From Zhenhengia yiwuensis (lineage in GTDB: Bacteria; Bacillota; Clostridia; Lachnospirales; Cellulosilyticaceae), in NCBI RefSeq assembly GCF_014384995.1, contig NZ_JACRSY010000008.1, positions 71,674-135,673 of the forward strand: a stretch of DNA of 64,000 nucleotides, given 5' to 3'. Numbering within the stretch: position 1 is the first letter of the stretch; each line of letters starts with the position of its first letter. A program made the position numbers and the translations under genes. The notes under the pieces were generated by a model. It was not told the DNA's origin, ran no database searches, and saw only the letters and a program-made list of their open reading frames with translations. Below, piece after piece: positions 34,507 to 43,237 of this stretch.

Positions 34507-35187
34507 ATGCGTATTTTACTTATCGAAGACGACCAGTCACTTTGTGATACTGTGAAATTACAACTTCAAAATCAAGGTTATACTGTTGATAGCTCTTATG
34601 ATGGCGAAGAAGGCCTATTCTTTATTAAACAACAAGCTTATGATCTTATTATATTAGACCGTATGCTGCCATCCCTTGATGGTATTAGTGTATTAAAAGC
34701 AATGCGCTTATTAAATATTGCTGTCCCAGTTATTATGGTTACAGCTCTTAATAGTATTGGTGATAAAGTTACTGGCCTAGATGCTGGCGCTGATGACTAC
34801 TTAGCTAAGCCCTTTGCTATAGAAGAACTCCTTGCACGTATTCGTGCGCTTAGTAGACGCCCTACTGCCTGGATTACTTCCCACTCACTATCCTATGGCA
34901 ATACTGATTTTGACTTAGATAACCTTACACTTATAGGTCCTAAAGGTAGCTGCTCACTCTCAAAAAAAGAAGCTCAGCTTTTTGAAGCCTTCTTCAAGCA
35001 ACCTGCAAGTATTCTTCCTCGTCCCCTACTACTTTCCCGTGTATGGGGTCCCTATGCTGAAGTGGAAGAAGGCAATCTAGATAACTATATACATTTTCTT
35101 AGACGTAGACTTCGCACTGTAGAAAGCAACTTAGAATTAAAAACCATAAGAGGCATCGGCTATACACTGGAGATTCATAATGCTTAA
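34507..35187 (+). CDS. OmpR-family response regulator
   Basis: A 226-residue regulator. The receiver domain has LLIEDDQ, Asp51 in LILDRMLP and Lys in YLAKPFAI. The winged helix has LSKKEAQLFEAFFKQP, GNLDNYIHFLRRRLR and TIRGIGYTLE. AAGGAGG lies five bases before the ATG, with a TATAAT at 34460-34465. It overlaps its kinase by eight bases. It is divergent from the lipoprotein-transporter-HlyD operon, so it probably controls that operon in response to its kinase; this is inferred from position. Confidence 0.93.
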   Translation: MRILLIEDDQSLCDTVKLQLQNQGYTVDSSYDGEEGLFFIKQQAYDLIILDRMLPSLDGISVLKAMRLLNIAVPVIMVTALNSIGDKVTGLDAGADDYLAKPFAIEELLARIRALSRRPTAWITSHSLSYGNTDFDLDNLTLIGPKGSCSLSKKEAQLFEAFFKQPASILPRPLLLSRVWGPYAEVEEGNLDNYIHFLRRRLRTVESNLELKTIRGIGYTLEIHNA

Positions 35188-36484
35188 AGAACTACGCATG
35201 CACCTTACCCTTATTTGTAGTACAATAACAGGCCTTATTCTATGTGTTATTTGCCTTATTGCTTTACAGATCTCTGAAACAAATATAGATACAAGCAGCC
35301 ATATTGCCTTTGAAAATCAGCTTCAGACTATTACTTATCAGCTTCAAACTTACCAAAGTATTAAATTGTCGTGGCTTGCACAGTTAGAGACTAATAACAA
35401 ATTAATTATTTCTATTGAAGATAACACTCATCCCCTATTTTTTAAAGGTGCTTGGACACCTCTTACACCTAGGGATAAGCTTATCCAAAAGGCCCATGAA
35501 ACTGCTTTAGAGGATTATCAGTTTGATATGGATGCACCTCCTACATCTAGGCTCAATATTTCTAAACAGTTTTTTAAAATCCAGGGAGATGAATGTGAAT
35601 ATTACCGTGTCGGTGTAGCACTTATCCCCTCTTATAAGGGAAGTTTTAGCCTTACTTTGCTTCAAGATATGAGTGTCCAAAAAGAAACCATTATTTATAC
35701 AAGACTTTTGTTCATCTCCATTAGCCTTATAGGTATTGTACTTCTTAGCCTCTTTAGTTATTGGTTTGCTGGAAGGGCTATCCTGCCTATTACTATTAAT
35801 CAGCAAAAACAGGTCCAATTCATTGCAGCAGCTTCTCATGAACTGAAATCACCTTTAGCTGTTATACAAAGTAGCAATTCTGTTATACAGTCTGGTATTC
35901 ACCTAGATAGCCAGCCTTTCACTATGCAAATTGAAAGAGAATGTAAACGTATGGCACGTCTTGTAGATGACCTACTCCTCCTTGCTACTGCTGATGCTAA
36001 CACTTGGTCTATCCATAAAAAGCCTGTAGAACTTGACACTCTTCTTATTGACATGCTAGATACATTTATCCCTCTTGCTAATGGCAAAAGGCAAAGGCTT
36101 AATCTCAATCTACCTGAGTATACACTTCCTCCTGTTTTATGTGATGATGAACGTATCTTACAGGCCATTACCATTCTCTTAGATAATGCTCTCCACTATG
36201 TTCAAGAAGGTGGCACCATTACGATTGATTTAAGTATGCGCTCTGATACCTGTATCATTAAAGTGATAGACAATGGCCCAGGCATCCCCCCTAGCCACGC
36301 ATCTCATATTTTTGATCGTTTTTACCGTGTAGACGCTTCAAGAAAAGATAAAAATCACTACGGACTTGGCCTAAGCATTGCTAAAGAAATTATTCATCTT
36401 CATAATGGTAAACTAGACTTTTCCCCTACTCCTGGCGGTGGTTGTACATTTATCATTGAATTACCCCTTCTAACAAAGTCATAA
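35180..36484 (+). CDS. sensor histidine kinase
   Basis: A 434-residue membrane kinase with two helices (near 10-32 and 170-193) enclosing an outside sensing domain of about 135 residues. His220 in AASHELKSPLAVI is the phosphorylation site. ATP-binding boxes are ILLDNALHYVQ, VIDNGPGIPPSH, IFDRFYRVD and HYGLGLSIAKEI. A HAMP linker is not obvious. The sensing domain is not a recognised fold. It is translated with the regulator upstream (eight-base overlap). No transporter-type kinase signature is seen, so it probably senses directly outside the cell. Confidence 0.93.
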   Translation: MLKELRMHLTLICSTITGLILCVICLIALQISETNIDTSSHIAFENQLQTITYQLQTYQSIKLSWLAQLETNNKLIISIEDNTHPLFFKGAWTPLTPRDKLIQKAHETALEDYQFDMDAPPTSRLNISKQFFKIQGDECEYYRVGVALIPSYKGSFSLTLLQDMSVQKETIIYTRLLFISISLIGIVLLSLFSYWFAGRAILPITINQQKQVQFIAAASHELKSPLAVIQSSNSVIQSGIHLDSQPFTMQIERECKRMARLVDDLLLLATADANTWSIHKKPVELDTLLIDMLDTFIPLANGKRQRLNLNLPEYTLPPVLCDDERILQAITILLDNALHYVQEGGTITIDLSMRSDTCIIKVIDNGPGIPPSHASHIFDRFYRVDASRKDKNHYGLGLSIAKEIIHLHNGKLDFSPTPGGGCTFIIELPLLTKS

Positions 36485-36571
36485 TTTCATAAGCCAATAG
36501 CACTAAAATACCTCCTATCCTTAACTCATACTCTTGTCAGTATCCTGTAAAAATAGGGAATTTCAATGTAA

Positions 36572-36609
36572 ATAGCCTACTAGGATCCAAACTTATCCTA
36601 GTAGGCTAT
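36572..36609. terminator. long hairpin between converging genes
   Basis: Perfect 15-base stem ATAGCCTACTAGGAT / ATCCTAGTAGGCTAT with an eight-base loop. T-runs are short on both sides, but position between converging genes suggests it terminates both. Confidence 0.7.
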
Positions 36610-36656
36610 CATAAAGTATTTCATTGTCTTCTACCCTGTAACTCTGTGATGTACTT

Positions 36657-37001
36657 TTACACTTCGGCCATTATAATCTCACTTGTAAAAAACCTTTCCT
36701 GGAACTCTACAAGTGCTGCTATAGCTTCTTTGCTGTACTTCCCTTTATCCTTACATACAACTAATTTATCTTCGACATCGTCTTCCCTTTTAATAAGAGC
36801 AATCACATACCCCTCATAGGTTTCTAATGGTTCAAATACCCCGATAATGTAAGCATCTACTTCTTCACCGTCACCTGCTAAAGTATCTGGGATATAACCA
36901 TAGTTAAGTGTATAAATATGACCATACTGGGGATGCTTTGTTCCGAGTGGTCTATCAATTATGACTTTAACATGTTTCCCTAAATACGCTGTATCATTCA
37001 T
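36657..37001 (-). CDS. small inorganic pyrophosphatase-like protein
   Basis: A 114-residue protein of the family I pyrophosphatase type, hydrolysing PPi to phosphate. KVIIDRPLGTKHPQYGHIY, NYGYIPDTLAGDGEEVDAYI and EDDVEDKLVV give the metal-binding acidic residues, and ALVEFQERFF ends the protein. This compact form of about 115 residues is common in Clostridia beside the larger classical enzyme. Because the genome also has a PPi-type phosphofructokinase (52.9 kb), the enzyme would compete for PPi. Single gene. A weak GAGG lies before the ATG. Confidence 0.85.
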   Translation of the reverse strand: MNDTAYLGKHVKVIIDRPLGTKHPQYGHIYTLNYGYIPDTLAGDGEEVDAYIIGVFEPLETYEGYVIALIKREDDVEDKLVVCKDKGKYSKEAIAALVEFQERFFTSEIIMAEV

Positions 37002-37089
37002 CTATTTCCTCCTAGTATGATCATCTTAATTCTTCAAATCCATTATAATGGATTCATAATAGGATGACTAGCCAGGCTATTTCTCTCAT

Positions 37090-37650
37090 TTACCCCCTTC
37101 TTAAATTAAACCAGAATTTGACGCCTTCCTCAGTATTTTCTACACCAAAAGATAACTTATGTAGCTCTAACATATTTTTTACAATAGATAAGCCAAGCCC
37201 ACTTCCTTCACCTGACCTATTGTTAATTTCTTCTACCTTATAAAAAGCATTCCAAATAAGCTTTAATTTATCTTCTGGTATAGGTGCTCCTTTATTCTCA
37301 ATCTCTACCTTGCCTTCCACAAGTGAAATCCAGATTGTCCCCCCTATATCCGTGTGCTGTATTGCATTTAAGAGTAAATTACTTACTACTTGCTCCATAC
37401 ATCTATAGTCTGCTGTTACTTCACTTTTCTCATTTATTTTCATAACTGTTGTAATTTGCTTATCCTCTATCAATCCAACAACAATACCTGAGAAAATATA
37501 TACTAATCTTAATTGATTGATATCCACAGACCATGGATTAAACTGTAATGTAAAGGCTAATCCATATACCCCTTTCCCTTTTAGCTTAAACCGATTATCT
37601 GTCTTTTCTCTGTCCTTTTTTATTTTTGTATTTATATCTATTTTTATCAA
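37090..37650 (-). pseudogene. histidine kinase fragment (ATPase domain only)
   Basis: The C-terminal ATP-binding domain of a sensor kinase: EQVVSNLLLNAIQHT (N box), VEIENKGAPIPEDKLKLIWN (G1 region) and SGEGSGLGLSIVKNML (G2). The transmembrane, HAMP and phosphorylation-site helices are gone; the stretch before the N box (NRFKLKGKGVYGLAF) does not resemble them. Reading starts at a TTG without a ribosome site. The remnant resembles VanS/SasA-type kinases. No regulator gene is adjacent. Confidence 0.75.
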
Positions 37651-37689
37651 ATATCAATTTTTATTTCTCCCTTACCTTCTACACAATAA

Positions 37690-37723
37690 AATCCTAGTAC
37701 AACTTAAACGATGTACTAGGATT
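37690..37723 (-). terminator. terminator after GNAT gene
   Basis: AATCCTAGTAC / GTACTAGGATT with a 12-base loop, followed on the minus strand by TTTATTG. It overlaps the stop codon of the acetyltransferase gene. Confidence 0.85.
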
Positions 37724-38276
37724 CAATTCCCCTTATCAAACTTTTATACTCCTCTTTGCTTAACCTATAATAATGAGTTGTTACAACTTTATAAGCTAGC
37801 ATAGGCAGTGTTTCCTCTTTCGTATGAATATAGTGAAAACCACATTTCTTAATGACACGCCTCGATCTTTCATTCCAATCAAAATGTGCACACCAAATAC
37901 TCTTTAGTTTTAATTCTTCAAATCCATACTGAAGCAGTGCTTTCACTACCTCTGTTGCATATCCATTCCCCCAATATGCTGAGTTCACTACATACCCTAT
38001 CTCTCTTTGCAACTCCTTTTCATAAGCCCTATCTGGTGCAATTTGGTGAAGGCCTACTCCACCTATTACTTTTCCCTTATCTTTCAATACTATAGCACTT
38101 ACATCTTCTCTTTTTACAAAGGACTCTAAAATTTTCCTACTTGTTTCTATATCCGTATGCGTAGGCCAGCCTGCATTAGGCCCCACTTTAGGGTCACTAC
38201 CGTATTCATAGAAATCTTCAAGGTCCGTCACTTTCCATGGCCTTATAATAAGTCTTTCTGTTATGAGTTCTTTCAT
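37716..38276 (-). CDS. GNAT acetyltransferase, RimJ/RimL type
   Basis: A 186-residue acetyl-CoA-dependent N-acetyltransferase of the RimJ/RimL type. ITERLIIRPWKVTDLEDFY at the start, GKVIGGVGLHQI in the core, REIGYVVNSAYWGNGYATEVV with the acetyl-CoA loop, and HFDWNERSRRVIKKCGFHY all fit. These enzymes modify protein N-termini or small amines; substrate unknown. GGGGG lies six bases before the ATG at 38276; the longer reading from 38351 has no site. Single gene with its own terminator. Confidence 0.9.
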   Translation of the reverse strand: MKELITERLIIRPWKVTDLEDFYEYGSDPKVGPNAGWPTHTDIETSRKILESFVKREDVSAIVLKDKGKVIGGVGLHQIAPDRAYEKELQREIGYVVNSAYWGNGYATEVVKALLQYGFEELKLKSIWCAHFDWNERSRRVIKKCGFHYIHTKEETLPMLAYKVVTTHYYRLSKEEYKSLIRGIES

Positions 38277-38384
38277 ATGCATCCCCCTATTATTTTTTCT
38301 AAAACATCTTACCTTAAGCCTATCCGCCATTAAATGATTTATACTATACATTATACTTATACCTAATTCTTACTGTAAAGAATA

Positions 38385-38416
38385 AAAAATAGCATCTCCT
38401 AGGAGGTGCTATTTTT
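38385..38416 (-). terminator. terminator after radical SAM gene
   Basis: AAAAATAGCA.CTCCT / AGGAG.TGCTATTTTT with a tight loop, T-run on both strands, 72 bases past the radical SAM stop. Confidence 0.8.
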
Positions 38417-38487
38417 CTCACTAAAACGATACACGTATTGATTTCAAAAATTCTTGATTCGTACAACTTCTTTTCACCTAACAATAT

Positions 38488-39378
38488 CTAAAACAAAGAC
38501 AACTGCTGTGTCCTATAACCTTTTTTATAGGCCTCTATAATTTGTGGCATTTCATAAAGTATCCCCCTAGCTTTACACTCAGCTCCAAACAACTCATAAA
38601 GCTGTCTAGCCTGTTTAGATACGCATTTATATTGATTGCCATAAGTCCTTATATACTTTTCTTTCATGCCTGGAAAATACTCATCTAGCTTGTTGTAAAA
38701 ATACTCCCTTTGCCCTGTTCTTATGGTCATACCAATAGCAGGGTAAATAAACTTTACACCGCTTTCATGAGCTTTCTTTACGATTTCAAAAATATTGTCC
38801 TTCGTATCTTCTATAAAAGGCAGTAGGGGCATCATTAAAATGCCCGTGAAAATGCCTTCTTCACTGAGCTGCTGTATAGCCTCAAAGCGTCTAGAAGACA
38901 CACTTACATAGGGTTCTACCTTCCTAGCAAGCTTATCATCTGCTGTTGTAATAGTAACCTTTACAAGGACAGGTGCCCTATTACTAATCTCCTTAATAAG
39001 GTCTATATCTCTTGTAATAAGATCACTTTTAGTCGCTATAGATACACCAAAGCCAGAAGACTTTATAAGTTCTAACGCCTGCCTTGTTAAGCATAACTTT
39101 TTCTCAAGCGGATTATACGGGTCAGACATAGAGCCTGTAAAAATAGTGGCCTTTTCTCCTCTTTTACGTCTTAATTCACCTTCTAGAATTTGAATAGCCT
39201 TCGCCTTAATCCTTACTGTATCAAACTGCTCAATGTGATAACACTCACTTCTACTGTCACAATAGATACAGCCATGGCTACATCCCTTATATAAATTCAT
39301 ATTATATTCTGCCCCAAACCAAGATAAATCCTTATTCTTAATCAGAATGGACTTAGCTGATATTTTTAGAGTTTCCAT
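38488..39378 (-). CDS. SPL-family radical SAM protein
   Basis: A 296-residue radical SAM enzyme. The cluster motif is CSHGCIYC (CxxxCxxC near residues 33-40), preceded by YNMNLYKG. TGSMSDPYNPLEKKL and VSIATKSDLITRDIDLI are typical of the SplB-like group related to spore photoproduct lyase; the family is annotated as a DNA repair photolyase-type protein but most members are uncharacterised. The start overlaps the end of the zinc-ribbon gene by 13 bases, so the two are coupled. No ribosome site beyond AAAAG is seen, consistent with coupling. Confidence 0.9.
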   Translation of the reverse strand: METLKISAKSILIKNKDLSWFGAEYNMNLYKGCSHGCIYCDSRSECYHIEQFDTVRIKAKAIQILEGELRRKRGEKATIFTGSMSDPYNPLEKKLCLTRQALELIKSSGFGVSIATKSDLITRDIDLIKEISNRAPVLVKVTITTADDKLARKVEPYVSVSSRRFEAIQQLSEEGIFTGILMMPLLPFIEDTKDNIFEIVKKAHESGVKFIYPAIGMTIRTGQREYFYNKLDEYFPGMKEKYIRTYGNQYKCVSKQARQLYELFGAECKARGILYEMPQIIEAYKKGYRTQQLSLF

Positions 39379-39629
39379 CTTTTAAGTGTTGGGAAGTATG
39401 CTTTCATAGCTGCTCTTGCTGTCTCTTCATCTGAATAAGGATTGCCTTTAGAGACAAGCGGTACACAAAATTCTATCATTTCCTCCATAGTCATATCTCC
39501 TACGAAGGCTCCATCTTTAAAGCAGTACAGACAGTAATCTTCATTTTTACTGCCATCAGCATTTGTTCCCACTTCCTCCTTCTTTGTTAATGGCATAGCA
39601 CAAGACTGACATAATTTCATTTCACACAT
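39366..39629 (-). CDS. small zinc-ribbon protein
   Basis: An 87-residue protein with CQSCAMPL near the start and YCLYCFKDGAF near residue 32, two CxxC pairs forming a zinc site, followed by a helical tail (TMEEMIEFCVPLV, ARAAMKAYFPTLKRW). This is the putative zinc-ribbon family seen next to regulators and transferases in Clostridia, function unknown. AAAGGAG lies eight bases before the ATG at 39629; the earlier ATG at 39647 would hide it. Confidence 0.85.
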   Translation of the reverse strand: MCEMKLCQSCAMPLTKKEEVGTNADGSKNEDYCLYCFKDGAFVGDMTMEEMIEFCVPLVSKGNPYSDEETARAAMKAYFPTLKRWKL

Positions 39630-39695
39630 AACATATGCTCCTTTCAATTTTGATTTACCTAGAGCATATCAAGATGAATATGACAACAGTATGTC

Positions 39696-40613
39696 TTATT
39701 TCAAAAACTCTTTATACTTTTTTAAAGTTTCTTCTAGCATATAAGTTATTTTATCTCTTACTTCCTTTGGCTCTACTACTGTTACAGCTGAGCCAAAAGA
39801 TAAAATATAACTATAAATCCATTCCCCTTCTGGGTAAGAAACTGTTACTTCTATACTACCATCCTCCTGATATGTAATAGCTTCTTCTGCAAACTGGTCA
39901 TAAACTCTAAAAGCCATGTAAGACTCAAACCTTAACTTAACGGTTATACTAGGGGTATGCTCTATAGACTGTGGCTCTATAGGCCCTACTTTGAACTCCC
40001 TTCTATGAAACCTTTCATCTATACATTTCAAATGACGTATACGCATAAGTTTGAAAGTGCGGTAATCCTCTTTCAACTTACAGTAAGCCTGCACATACCA
40101 AGATTGTCCTTTAAAAACAAGTCTAATAGGTACTACTGTTCTTAAAGTTTTAACACCATAACTACTTAAATATTCAAAACTTATCATCTTTTCTTCTATA
40201 ATAGCTTGTTTAATCGCCTTAAACTTTTCTTGTTCTTCTTTATTACTTCCCCATCCCGAAAAGTCTACTTCAATCCAATCATACTCACTTTTATTAAATA
40301 AACTGCCTATCTTACTTATAACTTCCTGTGTGTCAGGATATCTAGCACCTTTTAGCACCTGAAGCCCCATTAGGATTTCACTTTGTTCCTCCTTTGAAAG
40401 CAAGGACTTATCTAGTGTAAAACTCTCAAGAATCCTAATGCCTCCACCACTTCCTTTACTTGTATAAATAGGAATACCTGCACTGCTTAATGTGTCTAAA
40501 TCCCTATAAATCGTTCTAGTAGATACTTCAAACCTTTCAGCGAGTTCCTTAGCTGTCACAGACTCTCTTCCTAGTAAAATATAAATCATCTCGAATAATC
40601 TGTTTACCTGCAT
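39696..40613 (-). CDS. YafY-type HTH/WYL transcriptional regulator
   Basis: A 305-residue regulator. The N-terminal winged helix (residues 1-60) has LLGRESVTAKELAERFEVS and TRTIYRDLDTLSSAGIPI. The WYL domain (about 130-230) has MISFEYLSSYG, VVPIRLVFKGQSWYVQAYC and FKLMRIRHL. A C-terminal WCX-like part ends with PEGEWIYSYILSFG. WYL domains sense nucleotides or other small ligands. It lies between the small zinc-ribbon gene and a PUA-like gene on the same strand; the ribosome site is weak. Confidence 0.92.
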   Translation of the reverse strand: MQVNRLFEMIYILLGRESVTAKELAERFEVSTRTIYRDLDTLSSAGIPIYTSKGSGGGIRILESFTLDKSLLSKEEQSEILMGLQVLKGARYPDTQEVISKIGSLFNKSEYDWIEVDFSGWGSNKEEQEKFKAIKQAIIEEKMISFEYLSSYGVKTLRTVVPIRLVFKGQSWYVQAYCKLKEDYRTFKLMRIRHLKCIDERFHRREFKVGPIEPQSIEHTPSITVKLRFESYMAFRVYDQFAEEAITYQEDGSIEVTVSYPEGEWIYSYILSFGSAVTVVEPKEVRDKITYMLEETLKKYKEFLK

Positions 40614-40635
40614 GTTGTACTTTATTCCCCTATTC

Positions 40636-40995
40636 TTAAAACTGATTATGTACTCTGATTTGGTCTAGAATAAACTGGCCACATGCCTCATTAAGCTTAT
40701 GAAATCTATTCTCCTGTGTCCATCTTATGGCAAATGGGCTTGGCTCTTGGTTCATCAGTTCTTTAATTTCCTTGAACACCTCTTTTATACGAAGCTTCTT
40801 TTGAAGTTTATGTTCTATGATGTCAAGTTGTTGTAATGTACTGTCTGGATAAGTCTTCTTTCCTATGATGCCTACTGCTACAATAGCGCCGCCTTCATAC
40901 TTAAAAATCATATCGCCCTCAGAAATCTCTTCATGCCTACCTTCTATTCTACTTTCTTCATAAGCCTGGTTCTGGAATACAATATAATACTGCAT
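40636..40995 (-). CDS. small PUA/EVE-like hypothetical protein
   Basis: A 119-residue protein. The N-terminal half, YYIVFQNQAYEES, ISEGDMIFKYEGGAIVAVGII, resembles the PUA/EVE-fold segment seen in restriction-linked and modified-base-binding proteins. The rest (LQKKLRIKEVFKEIKELM, PFAIRWTQENRF) is helical and unrecognised. AAGGAGG lies seven bases before the ATG. It lies 22 bases before the WYL regulator gene, so they may be co-transcribed. The fold call is tentative. Confidence 0.6.
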   Translation of the reverse strand: MQYYIVFQNQAYEESRIEGRHEEISEGDMIFKYEGGAIVAVGIIGKKTYPDSTLQQLDIIEHKLQKKLRIKEVFKEIKELMNQEPSPFAIRWTQENRFHKLNEACGQFILDQIRVHNQF

Positions 40996-41053
40996 AACTT
41001 ATCCTCCTTACATTATAAAAATAATTCCTATACTCATATTACTATAAAACGGT

Positions 41054-41112
41054 AAAAAAAAGAGCCTTTAACACAAGAATTTTCAAGTAAATTTCTCAGT
41101 TAAAAGCTTTTT
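41054..41112 (-). terminator. probable terminator after PHP gene
   Basis: Leftward: GCTTTTAAC...GTTAAAGGC followed by TCTTTTTTTT, just past the PHP stop. The loop is long (about 28 bases), so the call is moderate. Confidence 0.55.
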
Positions 41113-41117
41113 CAGTT

Positions 41118-41957
41118 TTATTTTAATAATGGCTCAATGTTAATCATATCTCTATGAATATTCATACATCCAATAGTCTGGTCAAGTGTTTTGGCTTCTT
41201 TACCAAATTCGCCATGTTCATCACTTCCCGTCGTAATGAGCATATTATATTTCTTACAGAAATCTACACATGTTTGGGTCATCCTTTCACTGTGTGTAGG
41301 ATAGTAGCATTCAATACCGGTTAACCCTTTACTTCTTAAATCTTCAAGAACTGCAATAAGTTCTCCTTCATTTAACTCTTTAAAGTAAGACATAGGATGA
41401 GCAAGTACACTATAGCCCCCTGCTTCCTTAATATTTTTACAGAGCTCCTCAATAGCTGGGAAGTGGTACTCTGGGAAGTCACATCCATACTCTCTATAAA
41501 ATCTAAAGCCTTCAAAGAGCTTAGTCGTAAGGCCTCTTTCTAACAAATAATGAAGGCCTTTCCATCCACCTTTTCTACGATCATATTCATAAGCATTAAA
41601 ATCTTCTAAACTCACACGCTCATCTATTTTTGAAAGGTTTACAATTAAATCGTCACTCATACGTTGCATTTCACGATCAGCTAAGTCAATAAGCTCAAAT
41701 AACTTAGTATGATCTTCAAAACCATAAGCAAGTAAATGAAGTACTTTATCCTTATAAGCTGCATTAATTTCTACACCACGGATTGGAATAATCCCTTCTT
41801 TGGCCGCTGCTTTTTGAAGTTCCTCCCAGGATTCTAATTTATTATGATCTGTAATAGCTAAAATGCCTACTTCTCTCGTTTTTGCTTTTTGTACAATTTC
41901 TTCTGGCGACATCGTTCCATCTGAAAAGTACGTGTGCATATGCATATCTACTTTCAT
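41118..41957 (-). CDS. PHP-domain phosphoesterase
   Basis: A 279-residue metal-dependent phosphoesterase. DMHMHTYFSDGTMSPEEIV gives the HxH metal motif, LAITDHNKL the second and GVEINA the third. YSVLAHPMSY and TGSDEHGEFG complete the site. It resembles the TrpH/YciV type, whose characterised members are exonucleases or phosphoesterases acting on small nucleotides (for example RNase AM). AAGGAG lies about twelve bases before the ATG. Single gene. Confidence 0.9.
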   Translation of the reverse strand: MKVDMHMHTYFSDGTMSPEEIVQKAKTREVGILAITDHNKLESWEELQKAAAKEGIIPIRGVEINAAYKDKVLHLLAYGFEDHTKLFELIDLADREMQRMSDDLIVNLSKIDERVSLEDFNAYEYDRRKGGWKGLHYLLERGLTTKLFEGFRFYREYGCDFPEYHFPAIEELCKNIKEAGGYSVLAHPMSYFKELNEGELIAVLEDLRSKGLTGIECYYPTHSERMTQTCVDFCKKYNMLITTGSDEHGEFGKEAKTLDQTIGCMNIHRDMINIEPLLK

Positions 41958-42061
41958 GCTGCCTCTTCTCCTTTTGTCCTATGCTTTTTTATTCATTATA
42001 GCAAAAAATTTCATTTTTGACTAAATGAATACTTTTGGTAGAAATTTACATCCCATTTGTC

Positions 42062-42090
42062 TTGACTTTTATATTATTTTCTATTATATT
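42062..42090 (+). promoter_or_regulatory. promoter of the initiator tRNA gene
   Basis: TTGACT (42062-42067), 17 bases, TATATT (42085-42090). The spacing to the tRNA start at 42114 leaves a leader of about 17 bases. Confidence 0.7.
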
Positions 42091-42113
42091 AAATATATAG
42101 TTATTTCAAATGT

Positions 42114-42186
<73 letters not shown>

Positions 42187-42190
42187 TGTT

Positions 42191-42222
42191 AAAAGCCTAG
42201 TTCCTTTGGAACTAGGCTTTTT
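42191..42222. terminator. shared terminator of tRNA and flippase-like gene
   Basis: AAAAGCCTAGTTCC-ttt-GGAACTAGGCTTTTT, a perfect stem with T-runs on both strands. It contains the stop codon of the converging flippase-like gene. Confidence 0.9.
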
Positions 42223-43237
42223 CTGTTAGATTTGTATTTTCTGTATTCCCCTTTTGCCATAATGTAAAGCACATACCTACACATACTGTAAGATAAAAGG
42301 TGACAAGCCTCCATACTAGTACAGAAATATTAAGCAAATTAGCTGGGAAAAAGAGTTTAAAAAAGGTGAAGAAACTTAACTCAGCTCCACCTGCTGCCCC
42401 TGGTAGTGGCACAAAACTCGAAATCATAAGCACAAATGCCTGAGCTGCAATCATAGAGAATGCTGAAGCATTTAATCCAAATGCCCTTAATATAAAATAA
42501 GGCACCAGAAAATATACTGTAAGTTGTAATGTAGAAAGCACTACTGTATAGAGGATCATTTTTTTATGGCTCTTCATCCACTCAAAACTTTTATAAAAGC
42601 TATCAAACTCTCGTAGTACATAGTGCTTCTTCCTAGCTCCATCTTTAATAAGCTTCATTTTTTCTAGCTTATTGATGATCTTAAATACAACCTGCATGGT
42701 AAAGCGTTTAAAGCACCCAATAGAAAGCAGTGCAATAACGACTACTGTATTAACTAAAAAGCCAAACAGCACCATATACGTAAAACCACTTACTTTAGCT
42801 GAAAATTCACCAAGCTTCATACATAACACGACTAATGAATAAAGAGTTAATACGACTTGATAAATAATAAATTTAGTAAGCAAGCAGCTACTTGCTATGC
42901 CAAAGGGGACACCTGTCTTCACCATATGTAAAGCCTGCATAGGCTGTCCCCCACTTGAAAAAGGCGTAATACAATTAAAGAACTGTCCAATCATAGTAGT
43001 CTGTAAACTACTTTGAAATTTCTGCCTTGGATGAAATTTCTTCGTAATAAAGTGTAAGGTAAGCGTTTCTAAAAGCCAGTATCCCACCATAAGTAGGATA
43101 ACTCCTGTTATCCATAGAAAATCTAGTTTATGAATAAGGCTCACTATATTTTGTGCTTCTGTCAAGCCTACATAACCTATAATGCCAATAAGTGCTACAA
43201 AAATAATGATTAAATTCAGCTTCTTAACCTTCATCAT
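42212..43237 (-). CDS. flippase-like membrane protein (MprF/YbhN transmembrane family)
   Basis: A 341-residue protein with about eight helices, family of lysylphosphatidylglycerol synthetase transmembrane regions (UPF0104). Signatures: QTTMIGQFFNCITPFSSGGQ and SFVPLPGAAGGAELSFF, the two conserved half-loops. Lacks the aminoacyl-transferase domain, so it is a flippase-type protein only. It overlaps the GT4 gene by four bases; GGAGG abuts the two tandem ATGs (43237, 43234). Pairing suggests the enzyme makes a glycolipid that this protein moves across the membrane; an inference from context. Confidence 0.88.
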   Translation of the reverse strand: MMKVKKLNLIIIFVALIGIIGYVGLTEAQNIVSLIHKLDFLWITGVILLMVGYWLLETLTLHFITKKFHPRQKFQSSLQTTMIGQFFNCITPFSSGGQPMQALHMVKTGVPFGIASSCLLTKFIIYQVVLTLYSLVVLCMKLGEFSAKVSGFTYMVLFGFLVNTVVVIALLSIGCFKRFTMQVVFKIINKLEKMKLIKDGARKKHYVLREFDSFYKSFEWMKSHKKMILYTVVLSTLQLTVYFLVPYFILRAFGLNASAFSMIAAQAFVLMISSFVPLPGAAGGAELSFFTFFKLFFPANLLNISVLVWRLVTFYLTVCVGMCFTLWQKGNTENTNLTEKA

